Positions 49,325 to 57,151 of a DNA stretch of 64,000 nt are shown in pieces (the stretch's first letter is position 1; each line of letters starts with the position of its first letter). The stretch is from Catenulispora pinistramenti (GTDB taxonomy: Bacteria; Actinomycetota; Actinomycetes; Streptomycetales; Catenulisporaceae). The stretch is taken from contig NZ_JAAFYZ010000026.1 in assembly GCF_018274385.1 (NCBI RefSeq), forward strand, positions 1 to 64,000, in the 5' to 3' direction. The notes below the pieces were generated by a model that saw only the letters and a list, made by a program, of their open reading frames with translations, searched no databases and was not told the origin of the DNA. A program made the translations under genes and the position numbers.

Positions 49325-51700
49325 TCAGTCCACGTACCACAGCCCCGACGTCTCGAGTCGGCCGAGGTAGCGCGCGGCCTCCTCCTTGGGCAGGTCGTCG
49401 AAGACCGCCAGCGCCTCACGATGCCTGGCCCGGGCCTGCTCTGTCAGGCCACTGATCTTCAGGCTCAGGGCCAGGCCGTTGAGGCAGTCGGCCCAGACGT
49501 ACCGGTCACCGACCTCGGCGGCGACGGCGATGGCCTCCTCGAAGGATTCGATGGCGTCCTGCGTCCGCCTGGTCCGCAGGTACCTGTCGCCGACGTTGCG
49601 CAGCCCGAGGGCCAGGGCCCGCAGATCGTCCGTCTTGCGGGCCCGCTCCACGAAGAGCAGCAAGTACTCCTGGGCCTCGTCGTGCCGGCCCAGACGTCCC
49701 AGACAGATCGAGGCGATGGTGAGGATGCTGCTCGGGACCCGCTCGCCGGCTTCCTCGATCGTCCGGATCGCTTCCCGCGCCAGTTCGATCCCGGTGCCGG
49801 GATCGCCGGTATTGGCGTGGGCGTTGGCCAGCGAGCCCAGGATGCGACCAGTGCGGAGCGCGTCCCCGGCGGCGCGGCGGGCCTCCAGTACGCGGTTCAT
49901 TGGACCGATGGCCTCGGTGACGCGGCCCTGGGCGCTGAGCGCGAAGGCCAGCCAGCGGACGACGTCCGTCTCGCCGTCGGGGTCGTCGTCTTCGCGGGCG
50001 TACGGGAGCGCCGTGGACATGAGGCGTTCCAGCTCGCGGTAGTTCTGTGCGAGCTCTTCGAAGTAGCCCATCGCGATGGGCAGCCGCCACGCCAGCGACG
50101 GGAAACCCGCCTCCCCGGCCACCGCCACGGCCCGCATGAGGTTCGCACGCTCCCGGCCGTACCAGGCCACCGCCTCGGCGGTGGTGTCGGCCTGCGGAGC
50201 GGATCTGCCGACCAGCGCGGGGTCGATCGGCGGCATGCTGCGGTCCGGGCTGATGGCCAACGCGGTCAGCGTCACGACCGCGACGTGCCAGCTGAGCGCG
50301 GTCCGAACGGCGGCCCGGCGCTCGTCTTCGGTCATCTCCGCTTCGGCGCGTTCGGCCGCGTAGGCGCGGATCAGGTCGTGCATCTCGTACCGGCCCGCGA
50401 TCCGTTCCTGGACCAGGTTCTCGTCCAGCAGCAGTTCCAGGACCCGCTCGGCCTCGGCCGGGGTCAGCCCGGCCGGCGCCGCGACCGAGGCGGCCGTGAC
50501 GTCCAGCCCCGGATGGATGCCGAGCAGCCGGAAGACATGTTTGGCCCGGTCTGGGAGATCCCGATAGGAGAGGTCGAAGGCTGCGCCGCCAATGTCGGAA
50601 CTGGTGGCCTCGTCTCGCTCCAGACGCTCCGCGAGGTCGGCCAGCCGCCAGACCGGCCGGGACCGGAGCCTGGTCGCGGCGATCGAGACGGCCAGCGGCA
50701 GCAGCCCGCACCGGCGCACGATCCGCCGCGCCGCCTCGGGTTCGGCGCCGACCCGTTGCGGACCGGCGATCTTGGCCAGCAGGGCCAGCGCCTCATCCTC
50801 GCTGAAGACGCCGAGCCGGTGCCAGACCGCGTCGTCGAGCCCGGCCAGGCCGCGCCGGCTGGTGATCAGCACCAGGCAGGACGACGAGGCCGGAATCAGG
50901 CTGCGGACTTGGTCCTCGCCCGCGGCGTTGTCCAGGAGCACCAGGGCGTCCTTGCCGCGGATCCGGTCCCGGAACAGGGCGGAGCGCTCCTCGACGTCGT
51001 CGGGGATCTGCTCGGCCGGCACCCGCAACTGCCGCAGGAACGAGTCCAGGACGGCCGCGGGCTCGGCCGGCGGCCGGTCCGGATCGAAGCCGCGCAGGTT
51101 CGCGTACATCTGCACGTCGCCGAACCAGCCGGCCCGGACCAGCCGGTGCGCGGCGTGCACGGCCAACTGAGTCTTGCCCACCCCGGCCATTCCCTCGATG
51201 GCGGTCACCACGACCGTGGCCGCCCGGCCCTCCCCGGCCCGCCGGGTCGCGGCCGTCACCAGCTGCCGGAGCTCGGACTCCCGGCCGGTGAACGTCGCCA
51301 GATCGGCGGGCAGCTGTCGGAACACACCCGGCGGGCCGCCGAGCCTGGCCTCCCGCTGGATCCGTACGTAGGCCGCACGCCAGCGGTCGGCCACCGACTC
51401 ACTCTTGATCAGGATCCTGACGATCGCGACTACCAGGTCGAGGTCCAGGCGGCGCCGATGGGGCTGGAACAGGTCACCGACCGTGGTGTGCGGGACCACT
51501 CGCGGCGGACGCAGCAACGGTCCGACGCTGCGGGCCAGGGTTCGGTAGGACAGGTCGCCGGACTGCCGGCGCAGCCGGTCCAGGAGTCGGATGTATTCGG
51601 GGAGGTCGCCGGCGACGGCCGGATCCGGGATGTCCCTGCCCTGGATGTCGTCGCCATTGATGTCGTCGCCCTCGATGTCCCTGCCCTCGATGTCGTTCAC
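49325..51700 (-). CDS. STAND ATPase: XRE-like HTH, NB-ARC and TPR repeats
   Basis: A 791-aa protein. The N-terminus has five acidic DIxGxD-type repeats, then an XRE-like helix-turn-helix (LRRQSGDLSYRTLARSVG, residues ~45-115). The NB-ARC domain has the P-loop IEGMAGVGKTQLAVHAA, RDRIRGKDALVLLDNA (Walker B) and CGLLPLAVSIAATRL (GLPL). Tetratricopeptide repeats fill the last ~300 residues. This is the AfsR-like layout without an OmpR-type domain. GTG 51700 follows GGGGAGA. Such proteins are signal-triggered oligomeric switches regulating secondary metabolism or defence; the trigger is not deducible. Confidence 0.87.
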   Translation of the reverse strand: MNDIEGRDIEGDDINGDDIQGRDIPDPAVAGDLPEYIRLLDRLRRQSGDLSYRTLARSVGPLLRPPRVVPHTTVGDLFQPHRRRLDLDLVVAIVRILIKSESVADRWRAAYVRIQREARLGGPPGVFRQLPADLATFTGRESELRQLVTAATRRAGEGRAATVVVTAIEGMAGVGKTQLAVHAAHRLVRAGWFGDVQMYANLRGFDPDRPPAEPAAVLDSFLRQLRVPAEQIPDDVEERSALFRDRIRGKDALVLLDNAAGEDQVRSLIPASSSCLVLITSRRGLAGLDDAVWHRLGVFSEDEALALLAKIAGPQRVGAEPEAARRIVRRCGLLPLAVSIAATRLRSRPVWRLADLAERLERDEATSSDIGGAAFDLSYRDLPDRAKHVFRLLGIHPGLDVTAASVAAPAGLTPAEAERVLELLLDENLVQERIAGRYEMHDLIRAYAAERAEAEMTEDERRAAVRTALSWHVAVVTLTALAISPDRSMPPIDPALVGRSAPQADTTAEAVAWYGRERANLMRAVAVAGEAGFPSLAWRLPIAMGYFEELAQNYRELERLMSTALPYAREDDDPDGETDVVRWLAFALSAQGRVTEAIGPMNRVLEARRAAGDALRTGRILGSLANAHANTGDPGTGIELAREAIRTIEEAGERVPSSILTIASICLGRLGRHDEAQEYLLLFVERARKTDDLRALALGLRNVGDRYLRTRRTQDAIESFEEAIAVAAEVGDRYVWADCLNGLALSLKISGLTEQARARHREALAVFDDLPKEEAARYLGRLETSGLWYVD

Positions 51701-51746
51701 TGGTCTCCCCACGAGTAGCCAAGAACGTGGCCGCGGCCATCGCCGG

Positions 51747-52784
51747 TCAGCTCTGAGCGTAAGCCCCGGATACGACAGCCGCGGCGACGCCGGCCCAGAA
51801 GGCCGGGTCGATGCGCTCCACGGTCGGATCGATCCTGTTGACCGACGCCATCAGCCGCTCAGCGGCGGCCGGCCCGGCGTCCACGGTGCTGCCGGCGACG
51901 ACGCGGTCGAACGCTTCCAGCAGGTCGGCGAAGGCGGATGGCATGCCGGAGACCCGCAGCGCGGCCGACGTGATCCCGTCCACGAAGTAGACCCAGCCGC
52001 TGTCGCAATCGATGCAGAAGCGGCCCGTCCGGTCCCGCGGGCCGCCGGTGCCGATGGTCAGCAGGCGGTGGCCGTCGACGATCCGCGGGCCGTCCTGGTC
52101 CGGCTCGGCGCCGTCGAAGAGCAGGGTGTGCGCGGGCATGCCCTTCGTGGCCAGCGCGTCGCGGTACATCATGACGCGCACCGGCGCCACGTACCCGTTC
52201 GCGTAGACGTGACGGCGCGGGGCCGCTTCGGCGGCGGCGGCGATCGTCCGGAGCTCCGCCAGGATCAGGGTATTGATGTCGAGGTCGAGCGGGTCTGCCT
52301 CGGGCACCCCGAGCCTGGTGTGGTCGAGCTGGTAGGCGAAGGCGTAGCACTCGCTCAACGTGGCGAAAGCCCAATGCCGACGCCGGTCGGGCTCAGCCCA
52401 GGAACGCAACGCGAGATTCAGGATCGAGGCCGCGGTGAACAGCAGGCCCGGCACGATCTCGCCGGGCTCTTCCTCCTCCTCGCCCTCCGGCCCGAGCAAC
52501 GCTTCGAGGCGTTCCCGCATCACGGCCACACCGGCCGAGTCGATCGCGGCCGCGGTGGCGCAGTCCGCGAGAAGGGCTGACGCGTCCGAGACGAGCAGCG
52601 CGTAGCCCGGTGCGTAGTCGTCGAAATACGCGTCGGCTCCCGGCAGGTCGGCGACCACCGCGACCCGCCGCGCCGCCTGGGTCGCGACCGCTGCGCACTG
52701 GTGCGGGGAGAGTGCGGAGAGCAACGCGGTGACGCGGTCGTCGTCGAACATGGCCATGCCCTTCATATGGATACGTCGGACCAT
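51747..52784 (-). CDS. SUKH-like domain protein
   Basis: A 345-aa cytoplasmic protein. The C-terminal part (about 215-310) resembles SUKH-4-type immunity domains: LLTIGTGGPRDRTGRFCID, SGWVYFVDG and SAFADLLEAFDRVV. The N-terminal ~200 residues are helical, with an acidic run (EGEEEEEPGE, about 99-108) and no family I recognise. Several ATGs compete for the start (52784, 52766, 52757, 52751). It lies upstream of the NB-ARC gene in the same direction with a 46-bp gap. No toxin gene is adjacent, so an immunity role is not supported by context. Confidence 0.55.
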   Translation of the reverse strand: MVRRIHMKGMAMFDDDRVTALLSALSPHQCAAVATQAARRVAVVADLPGADAYFDDYAPGYALLVSDASALLADCATAAAIDSAGVAVMRERLEALLGPEGEEEEEPGEIVPGLLFTAASILNLALRSWAEPDRRRHWAFATLSECYAFAYQLDHTRLGVPEADPLDLDINTLILAELRTIAAAAEAAPRRHVYANGYVAPVRVMMYRDALATKGMPAHTLLFDGAEPDQDGPRIVDGHRLLTIGTGGPRDRTGRFCIDCDSGWVYFVDGITSAALRVSGMPSAFADLLEAFDRVVAGSTVDAGPAAAERLMASVNRIDPTVERIDPAFWAGVAAAVVSGAYAQS

Positions 52785-52820
52785 TTAACAGCGCCGGAGA
52801 GGCGGGGATAGCCGCGCATC

Positions 52821-52848
52821 AATACTCGAAGATAAATGCTCGAATATA
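52821..52848. repeat. Tandem 14-bp AT-rich repeats upstream of the SUKH-like gene
   Basis: AATACTCGAAGATA is followed immediately by AATGCTCGAATATA (12 of 14 identical), 37 bp upstream of the outermost start codon. The doubled CTCGAA core in an AT-rich patch suggests an operator. The remaining gap (52849-53272) has no other feature I can support. Confidence 0.5.
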
Positions 52849-53272
52849 TCTCGGGATGATCGCTTACGCCGCCTCACTGTTGCGATGGACAACATAAGCA
52901 CTACCAAGATCGACCAATATCGCACACAGACGGACCCGGGCGAGCGCCGCTCCCGGCGCCGGCACCCCGCCCGAGCCGAAACCCGGCGTTCATGAACGAC
53001 TCGGCCCACCGCAAGACCTGGAGAATCACCACCGAGGTCAGGTTGGTCGCGGTGACGCGGCCAGCACACTCGGTGGACCGCCGTAACCCGCGTGTCCCAA
53101 TCGTTACCGCCTATCCCGGGATTTCCACTGGCGCTCACCGTCCCGTGGGAAATAGTTTTTCATTCCTCCAAAAGAGCCGCTTGCCGCCTGGATCGCCGCG
53201 CCAGCCCCGCAGATCCGAGACCGCACCTACGCCCGACGGTGTGCGCATTCGGCACCATGAAGGAATCCAACG

Positions 53273-54358
53273 ATGAAAAAACTGATCATGCGCGCCATGG
53301 CGGCCGGCACAGTGGCGGCCCTCACCCTGGGGGCGTGCAGCTCCAACTCGTCCGACGGTTCGGCGAAGGGGCGCAAGCCCTATGTCGGCGTGATACTCCC
53401 CGACACCACGTCCTCCGCACGCTGGCAGACCCAGGACCAGCCCGCGCTCGCGGCGGCCTTCCAGGCCAAGGGCGTGAAGTATGACATCCAGAATGCTTTG
53501 GGCGATAAGGCCAAATTCCAGGCGATCGCCGACCAGATGCTCAAAGAGGGCGTCAACGTGCTGGTCATCGTCGACCTGGACGCGGCCTCGGGCTCCGCGG
53601 TCCTGGCCCAGGCCCGGCAGCAGGGAGTGGCGACCATCGACTACGACCGGCTCACACTGGGCGGCGGGGCCGACTACTACGTCAGCTTCGACAACGTGGA
53701 CGTCGGCGAGCTCCAGGGGCAGGGCCTGGTGCAGTGTCTGCAAGGAGTGCAGAAGCCGGTGATCGCCGAGGTGAACGGCGCGCCGACGGACAACAACGCG
53801 ACGCTGTTCGCGCAGGGCTACAACTCGGTGCTCAGCCAGCGCTACACCGACGGCACCTTCATCAAGGGCCCGAACCAGTCCGTCCCCGGGTGGGACAACG
53901 CCACCGCCGGCAAGGACTTCGAGCAGATGCTCGCCGCGGCGCCGAACATCGGCGGGGTGCTGGCTGCCAACGACGGCATGGCCCAGTCGGTCATCGCGGT
54001 CCTGAAGCAGCACCGCCTCAACGGCAAGGTCCCGGTCACCGGCCAGGACGCGACCATCGCCGGGCTGCAGTCGATCCTGGTCGGCGACCAGTGCATGACC
54101 GTGTTCAAGGACTCCGTGAAGGAGGCACAGGCCGGCGCCGAGCTGGCCATCGACCTGGCCACCGGCGCGCCGCCGACCTCGGCCGTGGCGATGGTCGCCG
54201 ACACCGTCACCGGCAAGCTGGTCAAGTCCGTGCTGCTGACCCCGGAGGCCATCGTCAAGGCGAACGTGGGCGACGTCATCGCCGCCGGCGGAGCCACCAA
54301 GGCCCAGGTGTGCACCCCGCAGTACGCCGCGGCCTGCGCGGCGGACGGGATCAAGTGA
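53273..54358 (+). CDS. Sugar ABC transporter substrate-binding lipoprotein (RbsB/XylF type)
   Basis: A 361-aa protein. The lipobox LTLGAC gives lipidated Cys22. The mature domain is a periplasmic-binding-protein fold of the ribose/xylose class: YVGVILPDTTSSARWQTQD, DQMLKEGVNVLVIVDLD, VSFDNVDVGELQGQGL, VLAANDGMAQSVIAVLK and VTGQDATIAGLQSILVGDQ. It would bind a monosaccharide outside the cell and deliver it to an ABC permease. No permease or ATPase gene follows, so it is an orphan. AGGAATCC precedes the ATG. Confidence 0.9.
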   Translation: MKKLIMRAMAAGTVAALTLGACSSNSSDGSAKGRKPYVGVILPDTTSSARWQTQDQPALAAAFQAKGVKYDIQNALGDKAKFQAIADQMLKEGVNVLVIVDLDAASGSAVLAQARQQGVATIDYDRLTLGGGADYYVSFDNVDVGELQGQGLVQCLQGVQKPVIAEVNGAPTDNNATLFAQGYNSVLSQRYTDGTFIKGPNQSVPGWDNATAGKDFEQMLAAAPNIGGVLAANDGMAQSVIAVLKQHRLNGKVPVTGQDATIAGLQSILVGDQCMTVFKDSVKEAQAGAELAIDLATGAPPTSAVAMVADTVTGKLVKSVLLTPEAIVKANVGDVIAAGGATKAQVCTPQYAAACAADGIK

Positions 54359-54435
54359 GGCGGCCATAGTGCCGGACCGGCCGCGACGCGCAGCTGTCTG
54401 GCCGCGCACCGCGGCCGGCACCGCGTGCATCCGAA

Positions 54436-54660
54436 TCAGGGTACGGATTCAAACCTCAGAACGCCGCCAACCCGTTCGCCCGTCCCCAACCCGGTCGGCC
54501 CGTCATACCCGGCCACCGCGTTGCACTGGTAGTCGCCGCCGCAGTCCATGCCGCCGGTGGCGTCGTTGTAGCCGGGCGCCGCGACCGCCGGAGCGGCCAG
54601 GCCGAGGACCGCGGTCGCACCCGCGGCCAACGCTGTCAGGATTCTTATTCGGGCTTTCAT
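54436..54660 (-). pseudogene. 74-aa relic: signal peptide joined to the C-terminus of a secreted peptidase
   Basis: The frame has an intact signal peptide (RILTALAAGATAVLGLAAP, cut after AVA). The next residues, GGDYQCNAVAGYDGPTGLGTG, match the very last motif of secreted S53/S8-type peptidases, also seen at the end of the sedolisin at 46283. The pro-domain and catalytic core between these two ends are missing. It is either a large in-frame deletion that still leaves an exportable mini-protein, or a small secreted peptide resembling it by chance. Confidence 0.6.
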
Positions 54661-54692
54661 CGTTCTCTGTGGTCCCCTTGTGCCCTCGCCGG

Positions 54693-56945
54693 TCAGCCGA
54701 CCGTGTACGGATTGGCGACGGTCTGGGTGATCGTGCCGCCGATCGCGTCGGTGGCGGTGACGCGCACCGTGACCGACGTGCCGGGAGCCGGGTTGCGCCA
54801 CAGCGCGGCGTAGTGGCCGTCGGCGCCGAGCGTCGGCACGTCCTGCCAGGTGGTGCCGCCGTCGAAGGACACTGACGCCTGCGCCGAGGTGATCGGGGCG
54901 TGCGAGCCGTACCCGCCGAAGGAGTGGTGGCCGATGTCCAGCACCAGCGACTGCACGGGGCTCAGCGCGACGTTGGTCTGCGACAGCGCGCCGTACTGGT
55001 AGCCGATGGTCAGGATCGGCATGATCTGGCACGGCGCCGACTGCTGCCCGGCCGCGATGGCCGCCGGGCAGTAGTTCCCATCCGGGAGTGCGGTGAAAGG
55101 ATCGGTCTGCCCGGTGTACTGGAACGTCACGTCGGTGTGGGTGTTCGTGGACTGCTTCTCCCCCGCCGGGTGGTCGGTGTCCAGGACCGCGCGCACCGTC
55201 GCCGGGCCGGTGCCGATGTTCGACACGATGACAGTCGGCGACCCGACAATCGGCGGCGGCGGCAGTTTTTGGCCGTTCCAGTAGACGGCCGCGGTGTCGG
55301 CGCCGTCGTAGTCGGCGCCGACCGTGTCGGGGTTGCTGTCACCGGCGTCATCGAACTCCAGGTCCATGTTCCCGGCGCCGACGCAGGCCTGGCAGTCCAT
55401 CCAGGCCGCGGCCTCGGGATATCGGCCGAAGGCGGGAGCCGAGGGTGCCTGGCCCCAGGTGCGCTCCGAGGTCTGACCGGCGTGGAAGATCCTTGCGCCG
55501 ACCGTCAGGCTCGGTCCCTGCGGCTTACCGGGCCCACTCGGCCACGGACCCCAGACCGTCGTGCTCCAGGGCCCGGGGGTGAAGTACGACGTCGACTTCG
55601 ACGGCATCAGCTCGCCGGCCCGGAACCTGACCCCGATGCCCGTGACTATCGGCGTGGCGCCGACCGAACGCGCGAGGCCTGCCAGAGCCGGATCGGAGTC
55701 GACGTCCTCGGTCTCGGCCGCCAGGTCGCCGCTGGCCAGGTGGTGGGTCTGGTTCGCTTCGATGCGGTCCGATTCGAAATCGGTGAAGTACTGGTACTGA
55801 TACGTGCCCTCGCTCGCGGTGGTCGGACCCGACAAGCTCTGGAACATGTCCGTCAGGAACTCGCCGACCTTCGCCGCCGGCGCCGGGGACATCGTGATCG
55901 GCACCGCACCTTCGATGCCGAACATCCCGGCGGCGACCGCAGGGCCCGCGATCGGCGTCCGGACCATCTGCTGCACCGACTCCTGCAGGGTCGCGGGCCG
56001 CGGCGTGGTCACCGAGACCGGCGCGGTCGCGGTCCGCGCGTCCAGCGTCAGCGCCGGGACGTCGCCGGCGGCCGGCACCGCGAAGTCGTTGACCGCGACC
56101 ATCGCACCCGCGCTGGGCATGCCCTGGGAGTCGAAGGAGTAGTCGTTCAGGTAGGCTGCGTAGTTCCCGGCCGGGAGCGCGACCCGGGCGACGCCGTTGT
56201 CGATCGGCTCGAACAGTGTCATCTTCCGCGAGTCGTCGGTGTTGACCAGGTTGAAGAAACCGTCGAGCGGTGCACCGTCCATGCCGATCGCGTTGATCTG
56301 CAGGATCCGCATCGGGTAGTCCGGCGTGACCGGCGTCCCGGCGCCGACCACTCGCATCGAGGACAGGCCCTCCAGCCCGCCGCTGCCGACAGTCCGGCCC
56401 GCGGCCTTGTCCGCGGCGATCCGCTGCCGCAACGCGGCGGCGAACGCGGCCCCGGAGGCCGGGGTCAGGTAACCGGTGGCGGTCTGCCCGGAGACGGCGG
56501 TCAGGGTGACTCCGGCCGGCGCGCTCGGCGTGGCCCCGGCGCCGAACGTGAGCGATACCGGGATCCGGCCGTCCGCGGTGCTCTGCGCGGTCCGCGCGAG
56601 CTGTGTGACGTCGAACAGGGACATGTCCAGCGCCCGGCCGGCGAACGGCGCCGCCTCGGCCGGGATCAGGTAGCTGTCACCGCTGGTGTCACGGTAGGTG
56701 CTGAAGGCCGGGCTCGGCCCGCCCGGCAGCACCTGTTCCCCGGCCGCGGACAGGACGACGGTGTCGCCGGTGGGCAGAACGACACGGCTGTCGGCGCTCT
56801 CGGCGGCGCCAGCACTCGATGCCGGCGAGGTCCCCTTCGACAGAGCACTGACAGCGCTCGCGTCCGGAACGATGAAGGCCGCGACGGCTGCCGCCGCCGC
56901 GCACAGGGCCGCTGCGCGAGCGGCCCCGGTTCTGTGATTTCGCAC
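54693..56945 (-). CDS. Secreted protein with peptidase-type propeptide but no catalytic domain
   Basis: A 750-aa protein. The signal peptide lies in ARAAALCAAAAAVAAFIVPD. The next ~80 residues follow the propeptide pattern of large secreted S8 peptidases (RVVLPTGDTVVL, then YLIPAEAAPFAGR and LFDVTQLAR). The expected Asp, His and GTSMA Ser blocks do not appear. Instead there are beta-rich regions, one with a paired-Cys DCQACVGAGNMD motif, and an ending with SVSFDGGTTWQDV and Ig-like strands. GTG 56945 is the start. It may be a non-catalytic paralogue acting as an adhesin or inhibitor. Family assignment is partial. Confidence 0.6.
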   Translation of the reverse strand: MRNHRTGAARAAALCAAAAAVAAFIVPDASAVSALSKGTSPASSAGAAESADSRVVLPTGDTVVLSAAGEQVLPGGPSPAFSTYRDTSGDSYLIPAEAAPFAGRALDMSLFDVTQLARTAQSTADGRIPVSLTFGAGATPSAPAGVTLTAVSGQTATGYLTPASGAAFAAALRQRIAADKAAGRTVGSGGLEGLSSMRVVGAGTPVTPDYPMRILQINAIGMDGAPLDGFFNLVNTDDSRKMTLFEPIDNGVARVALPAGNYAAYLNDYSFDSQGMPSAGAMVAVNDFAVPAAGDVPALTLDARTATAPVSVTTPRPATLQESVQQMVRTPIAGPAVAAGMFGIEGAVPITMSPAPAAKVGEFLTDMFQSLSGPTTASEGTYQYQYFTDFESDRIEANQTHHLASGDLAAETEDVDSDPALAGLARSVGATPIVTGIGVRFRAGELMPSKSTSYFTPGPWSTTVWGPWPSGPGKPQGPSLTVGARIFHAGQTSERTWGQAPSAPAFGRYPEAAAWMDCQACVGAGNMDLEFDDAGDSNPDTVGADYDGADTAAVYWNGQKLPPPPIVGSPTVIVSNIGTGPATVRAVLDTDHPAGEKQSTNTHTDVTFQYTGQTDPFTALPDGNYCPAAIAAGQQSAPCQIMPILTIGYQYGALSQTNVALSPVQSLVLDIGHHSFGGYGSHAPITSAQASVSFDGGTTWQDVPTLGADGHYAALWRNPAPGTSVTVRVTATDAIGGTITQTVANPYTVG

Positions 56946-57080
56946 CCTGTTTTCCCTCCGTGGCCGGTGTTCGGACGCACCCAATCAACCGAAGGAAGCC
57001 GCGGGCTGTCAGCACTTTGAGATGATGAGAAACCGCCAGGAACGTGGTGAAACCTCGGGACGGTCCAAGGCGTGCAGAAG

Positions 57081-57117
57081 AGGGTGTGCACTCCCGGATT
57101 CCGGGAGTGCACACCCT
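57081..57117. terminator. 17-bp hairpin after the lectin-like gene
   Basis: AGGGTGTGCACTCCCGG pairs perfectly with CCGGGAGTGCACACCCT around ATT. It lies 35 bp after the stop of the minus-strand gene at 57152-58906 and upstream of the 56945 start. There is no T run, so termination would rely on the stem or on processing. Confidence 0.6.
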
Positions 57118-57151
57118 GCCGAACGCTGACGAGAAAGGATGCCCTGATGCC

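Noticed and set aside
54900-57020. A 706-codon plus-strand frame opposite the peptidase-like secreted protein
   Set aside because: Arg-rich mirror frame without start signal; the minus strand has the signal peptide.
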